Shown here: positions 45,871 to 55,904 of the stretch, piece by piece
How the letters are laid out: each line of letters starts with the position of its first letter
How positions within the stretch are numbered: position 1 is the stretch's first letter
Assembly (NCBI GenBank): GCA_007026445.1
Contig: VDMD01000091.1
Coordinates: 35,777-99,776, forward strand
DNA: 64,000 nucleotides
Source of the DNA: Schizophyllum amplum
Taxonomy: Eukaryota; Basidiomycota; Agaricomycetes; Agaricales; Schizophyllaceae
Reading direction: 5' to 3'
Program-made: the position numbers and the translations under genes
Notes under the pieces: model-generated
Seen by the model: only the letters and a program-made list of their open reading frames with translations
What the model was told of the DNA's origin: nothing
Database searches by the model: none

Positions 45871-46314
45871 CTCACCTCCTCTCTTTCTACCCATCCCTCC
45901 CTCCGCGTTCCTCCCTCCCCGAGTCCCGCGTCATCTGTTTTGCTCTGCCGACGCTATCGCTGAATTACGATGCTCGTATTATCTACAGGCCCGGAAAGTA
46001 TTAGCTTGTTGCAGATGTTATGTCTCGCATCGACTCGAAGGACGACGGACCGTATTCGAAGAACGACGGACCGGATTCGCAGACCCTCCGCCCACTGTTC
46101 GCTCGCCCGATCGACATCTTCGCCTACCGCCCCGACCGCTCCGCGCCGTTCGCCTCACTTCCTCCTCACCCAACGTGCATCCATCCTATGCCCCTCCCTC
46201 TCCTTTGACCCCTTCCCTCCTCCCTCTCTTCCTTCGAATTTTCAGCCACTTACTGACCACCTGGCCCTTCAGCCCCTACTACCTCGCCCACCGCGCTCGT
46301 CGTCATCAACAATG

Positions 46315-46430
46315 CGGGCGGACCACAGCCGGCAGCGGATTGGCTCGCATCACAACTGGCGGCGAATTGGCTCGCATCACACCCGGCGGCGAATTGGTTC
46401 GCATCACAGCCGGCGGCGACCTGCGTTCCA
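46315..46430. repeat. 30-bp tandem array (GGCGAATTGGCTCGCATCAC)
   Basis: Three to four 30-bp units. A CCAG/GTGAGT site at 46494 and another G-rich tract (46545-46740) follow, the same order as in the two preceding array blocks. Confidence 0.75.
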
Positions 46431-46749
46431 CGGACAACTCCCGCCAGCCGCGCGATCTGCCGCCAAGCTATGAGAGAGAAATAGGGGATGCCAGGTGAGT
46501 GCTGATCGGGGATCGGAGGCGTGCGCGACGCTGTGTGGCTCGTGCGAAGAGGGGAGGGGGAATGCGAGGGAGGTAACATCAGGATGGGAAGGAGGGGAGA
46601 GGGAGAGGGAATGGAGTAGGCAGTGGGAAGGGAGTGGGAAGGAAGTGGGAAGGGGAGTGGGAAGGGGAGTGGGAAGGGGGGCGGATAGGCGAGCGGGGAG
46701 GTGAGCGGGGAGGCGAGAGGTGTGGGAGGAGGGAGAGGGAATGATGGGG

Positions 46750-47820
46750 CGATGAAGCGTGCGTCATATCAATTGGAGGTCGACGCTGGCGGCCTTGGCG
46801 GGAGCATGATGGGGACGACTACGCGGCGCGATGCTTGACTAATGGTCCGGAAGGGTTAGTCTCAGCGATGCCTCAGAACTGTTCCACCAGTTGCTTCCTC
46901 GTTTGATTGTCTTCGCCGTCTCCTTCGTCGAATTCTTACTCGCTTGCTACCATCGAAGGCGGGCCACTTGTCGCCCATCGGCGCGCAGCGAATGATGCAT
47001 GGACGGAGCGCCACTCGCGAGCACGTCGACTTTGACGACGAGCAAGGGGCATGATAATAAAGTGCGCGCTCTGTTGCTCTCTGCATCATTGCCTGCTGAT
47101 CTCCTGAGCGCAGCTCATACTTATCGCTCACCGAACTTGTGGAATGCGTAGCCCCCACCGCAAGTTTAGCTCTCGCCTATCAAGCCGTTCTCTTTGTCAA
47201 GCCGATCCTCGAGCAGCGCTTCCTCTCCATTTTCAGCAACAGCGCGCTCATGGCCGCCGCTCGGAACGGCAAGAGCTGCGTCAACATTGAACGCCATGGG
47301 CTTCCTCCTCGACAGGCCATGCGCTTCCTTCTTCGCCAGCGACGCGCGTCCGGATGGATCGACGGAAGCGACTTGAATCACGGTAATCCGGTACGCGGAT
47401 TTCGCACCTCCGCCGATTGGGACCTGGAGACACACAGCGACCCAGCGGACCGGCCGCGGGAAGGACTCTCTCGGGTAACGCGTAATTCAAGCTGCCCTCA
47501 CCCAATGAGCGGTGTTCACTCATTTGTTCGGCGGTCAGGCGATGGTCAACACCACATCCAGGCGCTATCGAGTCGCCTTTGTCGTCCCGTTCATCCGCTC
47601 TGCCGACGCGCTGCCGCTAAGTCATCGTTTCCACTCCGTCCCTTGCTCACATTCGCTGCGTTCTTCCTTTAGCCAGCGGCGAAGGCCTGCCTTCACGCGC
47701 TGCGATCTTAACCTATTGCTTTGCTGAAACTCGCGACGGTCTGACGGGACAGCGCAGAACGCTATCATAATCTAGTTCCTGTATGTTGCTACGCACGACG
47801 GCAGTCGTGATATGACGGAT
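46750..47820. other. Gene-free stretch
   Basis: No supported gene on either strand. Confidence 0.4.
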
Positions 47821-47822
47821 TC

Positions 47823-48005
47823 GTGAGGGCCCGGACGAGCGCGGGCGATCTGCAGTCTAGCGAGACGCAGATCACAGTACGTCGGGACAGTTCGTATCAC
47901 GGAGACAAATAGAACGTGAGTCGTCGACAGTGTATTCGGTGTATATACGTTATATTAGACGGGTGCGGCATACAGTACGCGTGAAGAGAAAGTACGATGA
48001 GGCAA
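47823..48005 (+). repeat. Shared 3' element, copy b
   Basis: Contains GACGAGCGCGGGCGATCTGC, CAGATCACAGTAC, GTATTCGGTGTATATACGTT, ATATTAGACGGGTGCGGCAT and ACAGTACGCGTGAAG. All of these occur in the same order, in reverse complement, at 54410-54265. It lies about 440 bases 3' of the end of the minus-strand ERG1 fragment. Confidence 0.75.
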
Positions 48006-48374
48006 ATATGCGTACGTGGTCTTAGGCGACGAAGGCGGCGAGGCTCCGGAGACGAGCACACATTTCCTGCAGCTACCGCCCTCCTCCTCCCCTCCCTCCT
48101 CCACATGCCTGTATCCCGTCCTGTCCCTCCCCCTCTTTTCTGCCCTCCCCCTCCCCTCTCTTCACTCCCGTAAGTCGACTCGGTACACTCGTTCCACTCG
48201 GTACACAGTACCCTCACCTCGTTTATCAATTCACTTGCTCTCCCCATCATTGCCTCGAGCGTCCGAAACGCACTCGCTCAGTCCGTTGTGCAGGTCAAAA
48301 CCATCCATTCCTAAGTAAGTACAACAGAATATGAACTTAACTACGCCCGTCCCTCGTCCGTCATCGCACGGGCG

Positions 48375-48480
48375 TCTGTTACCACGCGCCGTTGCGTCTG
48401 CTATCGCCGCCGTCGCGTCTGCTACCACCCGCCGTTGCGTCTCTTACCACCCGCCGTTGCGTCTACTGCCACCACCCGTC
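48375..48480. repeat. Short array (CCGCCGTTGCGTCTGCTACC)
   Basis: Four to five imperfect units of CCGCCGTTGCGTCT with spacing of 27 bp or less. The frame that extends the ERG1 fragment runs through it on minus. Confidence 0.55.
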
Positions 48481-48614
48481 GTCACATCCGCGCACCGTCT
48501 ACACACCCATCGCCGCCGCCCACCGGCATCCCCGACAACCCCGACAAAGGCACCACATACGCCGCCACCGCCGCAAGGAGGAAGAACGTCAGTGGGCGCA
48601 AGACGTCCCCGATC

Positions 48615-48695
48615 GCCCCCGGCGCCCAGCAGCGCACCTCGCCCCCGGCGCCCAGCAGCGCACCGCGCCCCCGGCGCCCAGCAGCGCACCTCGGT
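48615..48695. repeat. 26-bp tandem in the ERG1-fragment tail
   Basis: Three copies of CCCCCGGCGCCCAGCAGCGC plus six more bases. The 26-bp period is not a multiple of three, so each unit changes the reading frame past the conserved C-terminal TEVRCWA. Confidence 0.8.
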
Positions 48696-49867
48696 CCAGA
48701 GCAGGGGTAGGAAGACCACGCAGGCGGTGTGGAGCTGTAGATGTCGTGAGCGATGGTGAGAGGGGAGGATGGTGAGAGGGGAGGATGGTGGGGGGGAGAG
48801 ATAGAGTGATGGGTAGAGCGGAGAGAGGGTGACGGGTAGAGTGGAGAGGGGGTGATGGGCCGAGGGGAGACAGAGTGAAGAGGGTGTCGACGGTAGGTGA
48901 GGCGGGTGTCGTGAGTGATAAGTAGCGGAATCAAGGAGGGATAAGAACTCACCACCGACACCCCCTTCGCGCAATTGCCTACGAAGCCTCTCTTGCCCGT
49001 GTTCGCGTCCGGCGTGCGCCACATAATGTAGATGGCGTAGAAGGCGACGGCGAAGAAGTGGCCCATGAGGATGAGCGGCGACGGGATGAGGCTGTGGAAG
49101 GGGGCAGTGCGTAGAGCGAGCGCAAGTCTATAAATCGGCGACTGCGAGTCTCCGAATTCCCATCCACGAGACCTCAAAACCGCGTCCATGAGTCCACGGA
49201 TTGGCGAGCTCCACAGTCACGCAAGGAGGAACCTATCCCACTCACCCAACTCAAGATCCCCAACCGGGTCCGACACGCAGCGGCCCCCGCGCTCAAAGTA
49301 CTTGAAGCAGCCCGTGCGAAGGATGTCGAGGTTCGCGTCTTGGGAGGAAAGGTTAGCGTGGGGTGAAGGAAAAAGACAAGCGGGGGGACAGGCGAGACGC
49401 TGACAGGACACGCGAGACGCTGACAGGGCACGCTAACGAGCAAACGACCGCCAACGAACGGCCAAAAACAAAACCCCACGCACGCTTACTCACCTTCCGC
49501 CCCAAACAAATCGTACGGCGCCACACTCAGAATGTCGATTGTGCTCGACAGGGGCTTGCGTTGCCAGTACCACGTTCGGAGGACATCGTTGATTCGTGGC
49601 CAGGAGGCGAAGGGGGCGCGTCCTGTGAACGAGTGAGCGTGACGGTGAGAGTGGGGGTTAGCGGGCGCAAGAGTGGAGAGTCAACGGAGGCGAGAGTGGG
49701 GGAGTCAACGGAGGCGAGAGTGGAGGAATTAACGGAGGCAAGAGTTGGCAGGTGAGCGAGAATGAGCGACTGAAATGGGAGGAAAATGCATGAAAGGATG
49801 AGTGGCCGTCCCATCTTTCAGATGAATCGGGTGAAGTGGAGGAGGGGAGCCAAGAGGAAGGGCGAAA

Positions 49868-49895
49868 GGGGGGGGGGGGGGGGGGGGGGGGGGGG
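49868..49895. repeat. 28-base poly-G run
   Basis: An uninterrupted G run within the first intron of the ERG1 fragment; its length in the assembly may be unreliable. Confidence 0.9.
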
Positions 49896-51045
49896 AGGGA
49901 GAAGATATAAGGAGAGGCGCCCTCACATTCACGCGGAGCCAGCACGCCTAGCACAATAAGTAAAGCGAAGAGAGAAACGCACGTTTGGGCGCCGCCAGCT
50001 CTCCCAGCAGCCGACTGAGGATCAACGCATCGTGCAGGCCGATCGTCATGCCACCCCCCGTAAGCGGATGGCGCATGTTGTACGCGTCACCGACGAGGAT
50101 GACGCCGCGTTTGCGGGAGGGGGTGGGGGCGTTGAGGGAAGTCTTCGACGTCGAGGCGATGGGGGTATTCTTCGACGTCGAGCGAGTTGCGCCGGTCGTG
50201 CGAAGTCTTGACGAGGGCAGCAACAGCGAGAGTATTGGGCCCAACAGCGGTAGGTGGCTGAGGTAGAAAGTGTACTGGGGTGCGGGCGGAAGGAATGAGT
50301 TGGGCATGCGGCGAAGGCGGGCAGCGGGTTTGTTGAGGGCACTGAGGATGGGGTCACGAAGGGGCTCGGGGAGTTGGGGGACGAGTTGGGAGGAGATGTG
50401 GGCCTGCGGGGTGTGGTTTAGGAGGATCAGAAGACGGGCAGTGGAATGTGCGTCCCGTGCGCGTCCTTTGCGCGTCCTCGCCACGGCTAGCGGTGTCGAT
50501 CTGGTAGAGAGAAATAGGGCTCGGGGAGCTCCATCCCGCGCACGACCATTCCAACAAAGTGCGATCGTGGAGAACTCGAAGGGAAGGGCAGTCGTGCAAG
50601 TGTTGATCGAGATCAGCACGACCTCGGCGCGGTCCGATGCTCCGGAGGCGTGGCGCGGCCACGGAACAACAAAGGCTTCCCGTTTTGGACAAGCGCTTCT
50701 TGAACTTTCACTGTCACGTCTGCATTCGCGGTTCGCCAAGTTTCGGCACCGCCGACTCAGAAGATAATGAGAGATTGGTCAGTCTGAACTTCGGGCGACC
50801 AGAAATATTGAAACGACAGAGGACATTGTAGCTCTTAGGTGCTACGGTGCGTGCTCGTCAACATATTTCATCTCTAGACTGACTGAAGCGCGCAGGTATC
50901 TTGAAACTTGGCACACGACCTGAACGTGCAAATAACGGCTACTCCACGCCCTATCTGCGGTCGGGCTCGTCTGCCGCGACGCGGGCAGGCCCTATACACG
51001 AACGATCACGAACACGAACATACCTGCCACGAACTCACGACCCTC

Positions 51046-53973
51046 ATGCTCCGTCGACGCGCCTCCTCTGATGCTGGTGTCGCCGCGCGCAACCCTCGTC
51101 CCGCTGTCCGGTCGCACATGTCACGCCAGAGTGAAGCGCTCGGTCGTGGAGGGAGAGCGGCACCCAACGAACAAACGCTCCGCCCGCTGTTCCTCGTGAC
51201 GAAGCACTTCGCGGAGGAAGGCGCGGGAGGAGACGAGGGAGAAGGAGAAGGGAAGGGCGAGGGATCATTGAATAATGCTGGCAAGCCGCCCAAGGACGGC
51301 AAGGAAGCGGGCCCTTCATCGTCTCGCCCCAGTCGTGCGTCTTCCTCCACGCACTCGACGCCGGCGTCTGGCGCCAGACAGTCGACGCCCGCTTCCGGGA
51401 CGAAGCGCCCGACATCCATCAAGCGCCCTTCATCCACGACGCGCGCCACATCCACCACGCGCTCAACGTCCAACACCCGTTCCTCCCGACCAATGTTCGT
51501 CGTGCGCGGCGTTCACAGTCCGCCGCCCTCGACCATCCCGTTCTCCACCGGTCCACGATCAACGTCGACGCCGCCCGCCGGACGCACCGTACCTCCCGTC
51601 CCGCCTCCCATCCCACTTGCCCCTCCCATCTCCTTCAGAGCAACCTGTAGATCGCGCTCAAGGACACCGAGGATGTCGTCGGGGGGCACGTCGACAGCGC
51701 AGCGGGCATTGTCAGGGGCGCGTACCGCGTCGAAAACACGTACTTCATCGGCGACGCGCACTGGTACTTCATCGGCGACGCGCACTGGTACTTCATCGGC
51801 GACGCGTGCAACATCATCGTCAAACCCGCCTCGCACAGCGTCCTCACGACCGCCTCCAGCGTCATCCTCTCGACCGCCGCCCCCATCATCCTCTAGGTCT
51901 CGAGTGTCTTCATCGAGACCTCGATCACCCTCTTCCAGGCCGCAGACTCCCGTGTCTAGTTCCCGAGCGCCCGCTGTGGCTCCGCGGACACCGAGAACTC
52001 CCGGTACACCCAGGATTCCCCACACACCGTCCTCCGCCGCTCGTGCACCAAGAAGCCCGCAAACGTCCCCGAATACGTCGCGCGTACAACCATCCACACC
52101 TCGTGTACCTCCGTCTACACCGCGTGTACAACCGTCTACACCGCGCGTGCAGTCGTCTACATCACGGGATCCCGGGCCCTCCACCGACCGCTTCGCGGCT
52201 CTCTCGCCCGCGCGCAAGCTGCCGCGATGGAACGCAAGTACGGCCGTGGCTGCCTCGCCGCGGCAGTCTGGATCACCGGACAAGCACGCCTCACATGTCC
52301 AGTCTACCTCGCTGGAGAAGTCCGTTCATCCAGAGCGATCCTCATCACCTCTCAAATCCTCGTCACCTCGCACGTCCACGTCACTTCGCAAGTCCACGAC
52401 GAGCTCGCCGCGCCGACTACCCCCTTCGACATCCATGTCTCGTGGCTCCAGGCTGCCGACGTCGACGTTCTATCGCGAGGGCCAATTGACGTTCTACCGC
52501 GACGGCGTACTGCAACCCCTCCTCCCCTCATCCCACCACGCCCTCCACGCATCTATTCAACCCCTCCCCTCATCTATTCAACCCCTCCACCCGCCCCCGC
52601 CCCCGCCACCCCCCTACACGCCCCCCGAGCGCGCGAAGCCGGTGCCCATCCCGCGCCTGCCGAGTCGGGAGGGCCCGCTGGCGATGTATTATGCGGAGTC
52701 GGTCGTATCGACGGAGTATGCGGAGTCGGTGGTGTCGGTGGATGCGGAGTCGATGGTGTCGGTGTCGACGGAGGAGGGGGAGGGGGAGGAGGGGCAGGAG
52801 GGGGAGGAGGGGGAGGAGGGGGAGGGCGAGGAGGGGGAGGAGCAGGAGGGGGAGGGGGTGGATGGGGAGGAGGGGGAGGTTCGGAACGGGGAGGAAGGGG
52901 AGGCGGAGGTAGATGAGGAGGAGGGGCAAGGGCAAGATGGGGAGGAGGGGGAGGAGGAGGGGGAGGAGGAGGAGAATGACGGTGCGTCGCTGGTGAACAC
53001 GTCGACGAGGTCCAAATCGACTGATTGGATGACAACAGAATCGACCGAGTCGTCTGCGCCTTCTACGCCCGCGTCTTCCGCGTCAACGCTGCCCGCACCT
53101 TCCGCATCGACATCGTCTTCAAGAGACTCGTCCCGCGGTGCTTCCTCGTCGATGTCTGCAAATTATACCCCACCATCACCGTCGACAGCGCAGTGGACTT
53201 CGCAGACGACACCGTCGATGCCTGCAAAGCGCTCCCCCCATACATCCTCTTCGCCTCATACATCGCCTTCGCCTCATACGAAACCTCCATCTCACACGAC
53301 GCCCCTAGCACCTCTGATAATATCCACGTCTCCGACAACACATCCGGCAAGCTCGGTATCATCACCTTCGCCGGAGACAGCGCGACCATCGTCGACGCCC
53401 CGCGTCTCACATCCGCCCACTGCAACGCCCTCGGTCATCACCGGCGAAGACAATGTGCCGATGAACGTTGGAGACAGCGCGTCATCTTTTGCTGAACGGG
53501 AGACGAGCGCCGAACGGGAGACGAGTGCTGAACGGGAGACGAGCGCTGGGCGGCCACCGGGGCACGCCGCGCATGCGCACCACCAGAGTGGGGGGCAACG
53601 CCCCGACACCGGCGGACAACGCCCCGACACCGGCGGACAACGCCCCGACACCGGCGGACAACGCCCCGACACCGGCGGACAACGCCACGACACCGGCGAA
53701 CGACACCCGATAGGCGACGTCCGCCGCGCCATTGGTCGCATCACCGTCCCGCCCTGGCTCGAGGGCGGCGTGCGCTCGCGCGATCCGCGCATCCGGGCGG
53801 AGGTGGAGGCGCTGCGGAGTCAGGCGAAGGTCGAGGCGCTGAGGCGGGAGGTGACGGTGGATGCGCTGAGGCGGGAGGTCACGATGGAGGCGCTGAGGAA
53901 AGCAGGGAAGGTCGAGGCGCTGAGGAAAGCTGGGAATGTGGAGAAGTTGTTGGAGGGGCTTGATGGGAGTTGA
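51046..53973 (+). CDS. Long disordered open frame, ~976 aa from first ATG
   Basis: I do not recognise it. The frame is open from 50908 to a stop at 53973; the first ATG is at 51046 ([19 protein letters not shown]). It is almost wholly low complexity. It has Ser/Thr/Arg-rich segments including a 24-bp tandem (TGTSSATR), and Pro/Ser repeats ([15 protein letters not shown]). An 80-residue Glu/Gly acidic block follows (about 52770-52980), then four to five GGQRPDT repeats. The end has eleven-residue amphipathic repeats ([19 protein letters not shown]) that could form a coiled coil. Other frames on both strands are also open, so it may be a repeat artefact. Against that, it is the longest open frame in the window and has a structured repeat end. 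It diverges from the ERG1 fragment and has a copy of the shared 3' element downstream. Confidence 0.4.
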   Translation: MLRRRASSDAGVAARNPRPAVRSHMSRQSEALGRGGRAAPNEQTLRPLFLVTKHFAEEGAGGDEGEGEGKGEGSLNNAGKPPKDGKEAGPSSSRPSRASSSTHSTPASGARQSTPASGTKRPTSIKRPSSTTRATSTTRSTSNTRSSRPMFVVRGVHSPPPSTIPFSTGPRSTSTPPAGRTVPPVPPPIPLAPPISFRATCRSRSRTPRMSSGGTSTAQRALSGARTASKTRTSSATRTGTSSATRTGTSSATRATSSSNPPRTASSRPPPASSSRPPPPSSSRSRVSSSRPRSPSSRPQTPVSSSRAPAVAPRTPRTPGTPRIPHTPSSAARAPRSPQTSPNTSRVQPSTPRVPPSTPRVQPSTPRVQSSTSRDPGPSTDRFAALSPARKLPRWNASTAVAASPRQSGSPDKHASHVQSTSLEKSVHPERSSSPLKSSSPRTSTSLRKSTTSSPRRLPPSTSMSRGSRLPTSTFYREGQLTFYRDGVLQPLLPSSHHALHASIQPLPSSIQPLHPPPPPPPPYTPPERAKPVPIPRLPSREGPLAMYYAESVVSTEYAESVVSVDAESMVSVSTEEGEGEEGQEGEEGEEGEGEEGEEQEGEGVDGEEGEVRNGEEGEAEVDEEEGQGQDGEEGEEEGEEEENDGASLVNTSTRSKSTDWMTTESTESSAPSTPASSASTLPAPSASTSSSRDSSRGASSSMSANYTPPSPSTAQWTSQTTPSMPAKRSPHTSSSPHTSPSPHTKPPSHTTPLAPLIISTSPTTHPASSVSSPSPETARPSSTPRVSHPPTATPSVITGEDNVPMNVGDSASSFAERETSAERETSAERETSAGRPPGHAAHAHHQSGGQRPDTGGQRPDTGGQRPDTGGQRPDTGGQRHDTGERHPIGDVRRAIGRITVPPWLEGGVRSRDPRIRAEVEALRSQAKVEALRREVTVDALRREVTMEALRKAGKVEALRKAGNVEKLLEGLDGS

Positions 53974-53989
53974 GGCGGCGGGGAAGGCA

Positions 53990-54180
53990 GGAGCTGAGTC
54001 GGCGGGGGAAGGGGAAGGGGTGGTGAGTAAGGGGAAGGGAAGTGGTGGTGAAGGGGGAGGTGACGGTGGAGGGGAAGAGGCGCTGAGGAAAGGTGAGGGG
54101 AATAGGAGGGAGGTGACGGTAGATGCGCTGAGGCGGCGGGGAAGGGAGCTGGGGGGCCAGACGAAGGGGGCGAAGCTGAC
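53990..54180. repeat. Purine-rich tail with echoes of the coding repeat
   Basis: GGTGACGGTGGAGGGGAAGA and AGGTGACGGTAGATGCGCTG here repeat the words of the last coding repeats (53845-53900) after the stop codon, so the repeat array extends past the end of the frame. Confidence 0.6.
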
Positions 54181-54264
54181 ACGGTAGGCGAGCAGGTGAG
54201 GAGGATGGATGGGGGAGGGAGGAAGAGAAGACCACGTACGTGAACTATGTCCCTCACTGTACCT

Positions 54265-54410
54265 TTCCCTTCACGCGTACTGTATGCCGCTACCTGTCTA
54301 ATATAACGTACATACGCCGAATACACCTGAATACACTTGCTGCGTCATGAACTATCGCTGTACCGTGATCTGCACTGCAGGTCGCCCGCGCTCGTCCCCC
54401 TCACGTGTCT
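54265..54410 (-). repeat. Shared 3' element, copy c
   Basis: Reverse complement of copy b at 47823-48005: CTTCACGCGTACTGTATGCC, TAATATAACGTACATACGCC and CGCCCGCGCTCGTCC all match with few changes. It lies about 300 bases 3' of the plus-strand disordered frame. Confidence 0.75.
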
Positions 54411-54587
54411 GTTGTAGCACAACACTGCGTGAGGTGTCGAGACCCGGAGCGACTACACAACACCAACAAACAACGGAGAGTCAACACCACACGTGATTGG
54501 CACGTGTGACGTGCAGGGCAGTAGAGAGAGAGGGGGATCCTGACTAGCGTGGTGGAAAATACCTACCTCAATTCGCGAAAAGCTAAT

Positions 54588-54626
54588 TTACCGGTTACTT
54601 ACCGGTATGTTACCGGTAAGTTACCA
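54588..54626. repeat. TTACCGGTA palindromic repeat
   Basis: Four ACCGGT-type palindromes in about 38 bases (ACCGGTTACTTACCGGTATG and so on), directly outside the left end of the next element. Confidence 0.7.
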
Positions 54627-54629
54627 GTC

Positions 54630-55377
54630 TATGAGGGTCCTTATTGGACAAAAATACAGGATTTTGCGTGTCACGCATGATTATCGTGAATTTTGTCGTT
54701 GACACGTGAATCGCGCATGATTCATCCGTGATCACGCGTGAGACGCGTGAACGTTCGTATTTTGCAGCGGTCCCCTTGCTTCGATGATTTGTTCGTCTGC
54801 ATTCGCGCCATCCACAGATGCATGTGAGACTATAGGGGCACTGACGGATGCCTTCTAAGCTCAAGTACCAACTTGAAGGTCGAAGCCATAGGCCTCATCG
54901 CGGCATAGGGCCGGTGCACCCGCACACTGCTGGGATTGATCTCTTACATGCTCTACAACTGAGATGGAACGTTCCCCTTCTACAGGCGCTGGTAGAGACA
55001 TAGGAGACGGTATCTCCTGTTGCATAGGGGAACACGTAGGTGGCCCGGGAGTGCCGAGCCTGAGGTTCTAAGTAGTAGCCATAGCAATGAAGTTGTTATT
55101 GCCATGCTTATGGGAGAAGAGACAGTCGTTCTCGCCATTGCATACCATTTATCTATTAGCATTGAATGGCCCATGGGTCACAAACGGCACCATGAGCGGA
55201 GGACAAGGCAGGTACCCAAGTGAGTAAGTAACAAGGAGTAACAACGGTCACGGCATCACCAATCGTCACATACATACTCACATGCAGTTCACATGCACGC
55301 GTGAGTGTGACGGCGCAAAACATACGTCAACTGGATTCGGACCATAATTTGCGTTTTTGTCCAATAAGGACTCCCAA
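54630..55377. mobile_element. ~748-bp MITE-like element with terminal inverted repeats
   Basis: Left end GAGGGTCCTTATTGGACAAA (54633 on) and right end, read on minus, GGGAGTCCTTATTGGACAAA (from 55375) form about 22-bp terminal inverted repeats. ACCAGTC flanks both sides (54623-54629 and 55378-55384), a possible 7-bp target duplication. Subterminal CACGCGTGA, CGTGATCACG and CACGTGAATC motifs are dense at the left end, and TCACATGCACGCGTGAGTGT lies at the right. No transposase is inside, so it would need one supplied in trans. Confidence 0.65.
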
Positions 55378-55526
55378 ACCAGTCAGCCCTATGAAGGTCA
55401 TTTGGGGCTGGTAACAGTCATCACGTGACCCTCGCCGCGTGCGGCGGGACACAGTGCAAGGCTGTGGATTGCGAGCCCTCATACGCTCATGAGCTCAAGT
55501 ATTAGCTATAGTCTGCATGTGCATTA

Positions 55527-55901
55527 CTGTACTGTTTCGACCGGGTGTTCGCTGGGTGTGACGCATGACGGTCTGAACTTCCCCATCTTCCAGTTCACGG
55601 CTCCGGGCCGGGTGTGACGAACATAATAAATGGTGTTTTTAGACACTTAAAATGGTTGTTACAGCAATTTTAAGTGGTATAACCAATGCAAAAAGGTGAT
55701 ATGCACACATTTAGAGGGTCAACAAAAATTTTGGAGAAAATAGGACATTAATTCGAATATTTTTTGACGTTCACGACCGGCTGTGATGTGTGACGGATCC
55801 CGGATAAGTTCAGTTCATAGGCCTCTGTGACGGATCCCGGATAAGTTCAGTTCATAGGCCTCTGTGACGCATGACGCGAACACCCGGTCGAAACAGTACA
55901 G
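55527..55901. mobile_element. 375-bp MITE with perfect 26-bp terminal inverted repeats
   Basis: The left end CTGTACTGTTTCGACCGGGT, continuing GTTCGC (55527-55552), is an exact inverted match to 55876-55901. It is flanked by TA on both sides (55525-55526 and 55902-55903), as expected for Tc1/mariner-type insertion. The interior is AT-rich (55620-55760). There is no coding capacity. Confidence 0.85.
55786..55866. repeat. ~38-bp tandem duplication inside the MITE
   Basis: Two identical units of TGTGACGGATCCCGGATAAG followed by TTCAGTTCATAGGCCTC, followed by the start of a third (TGTGACG). Confidence 0.85.
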
Positions 55902-55904
55902 TAG

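Larger units (their letters stand above)
48444..50690 (-). pseudogene. ERG1: Squalene epoxidase (ERG1) 3'-half fragment
   Basis: Squalene monooxygenase epoxidises squalene in ergosterol synthesis at the ER membrane. Only the C-terminal half is here. Exons (minus) are about 50690-49983, 49622-49494, 49338-49246, 49091-48953 and 48734 onward. Exon 1 has LVPQLPEPLRDPILSAL, RLRRMPNSFLPP and the flavin-binding signature GDAYNMRHPLTGGGMTIGLH. Later exons read VLRTWYWQRKPLSSTIDILS, DANLDILRTGCFKYFERGG, ILMGHFFAVAFYAIYIMW and LHTACVVFLPLLWTEVRCWA. The N-terminal FAD domain is absent. A frame change lies near 50480-50560 (YQID in one frame, RLLILLNHTP in another), and the third intron joins one base out of phase. 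The introns between (140-360 nt) are unusually long and purine-biased. Retained introns argue for a DNA-level duplication. It is judged non-functional. Confidence 0.8.

Noticed and set aside
51275..53035. 404-codon plus frame and several minus frames over the disordered frame
   Set aside because: Arg/His/Pro-rich translations of the same low-complexity DNA with no better evidence than the main frame.
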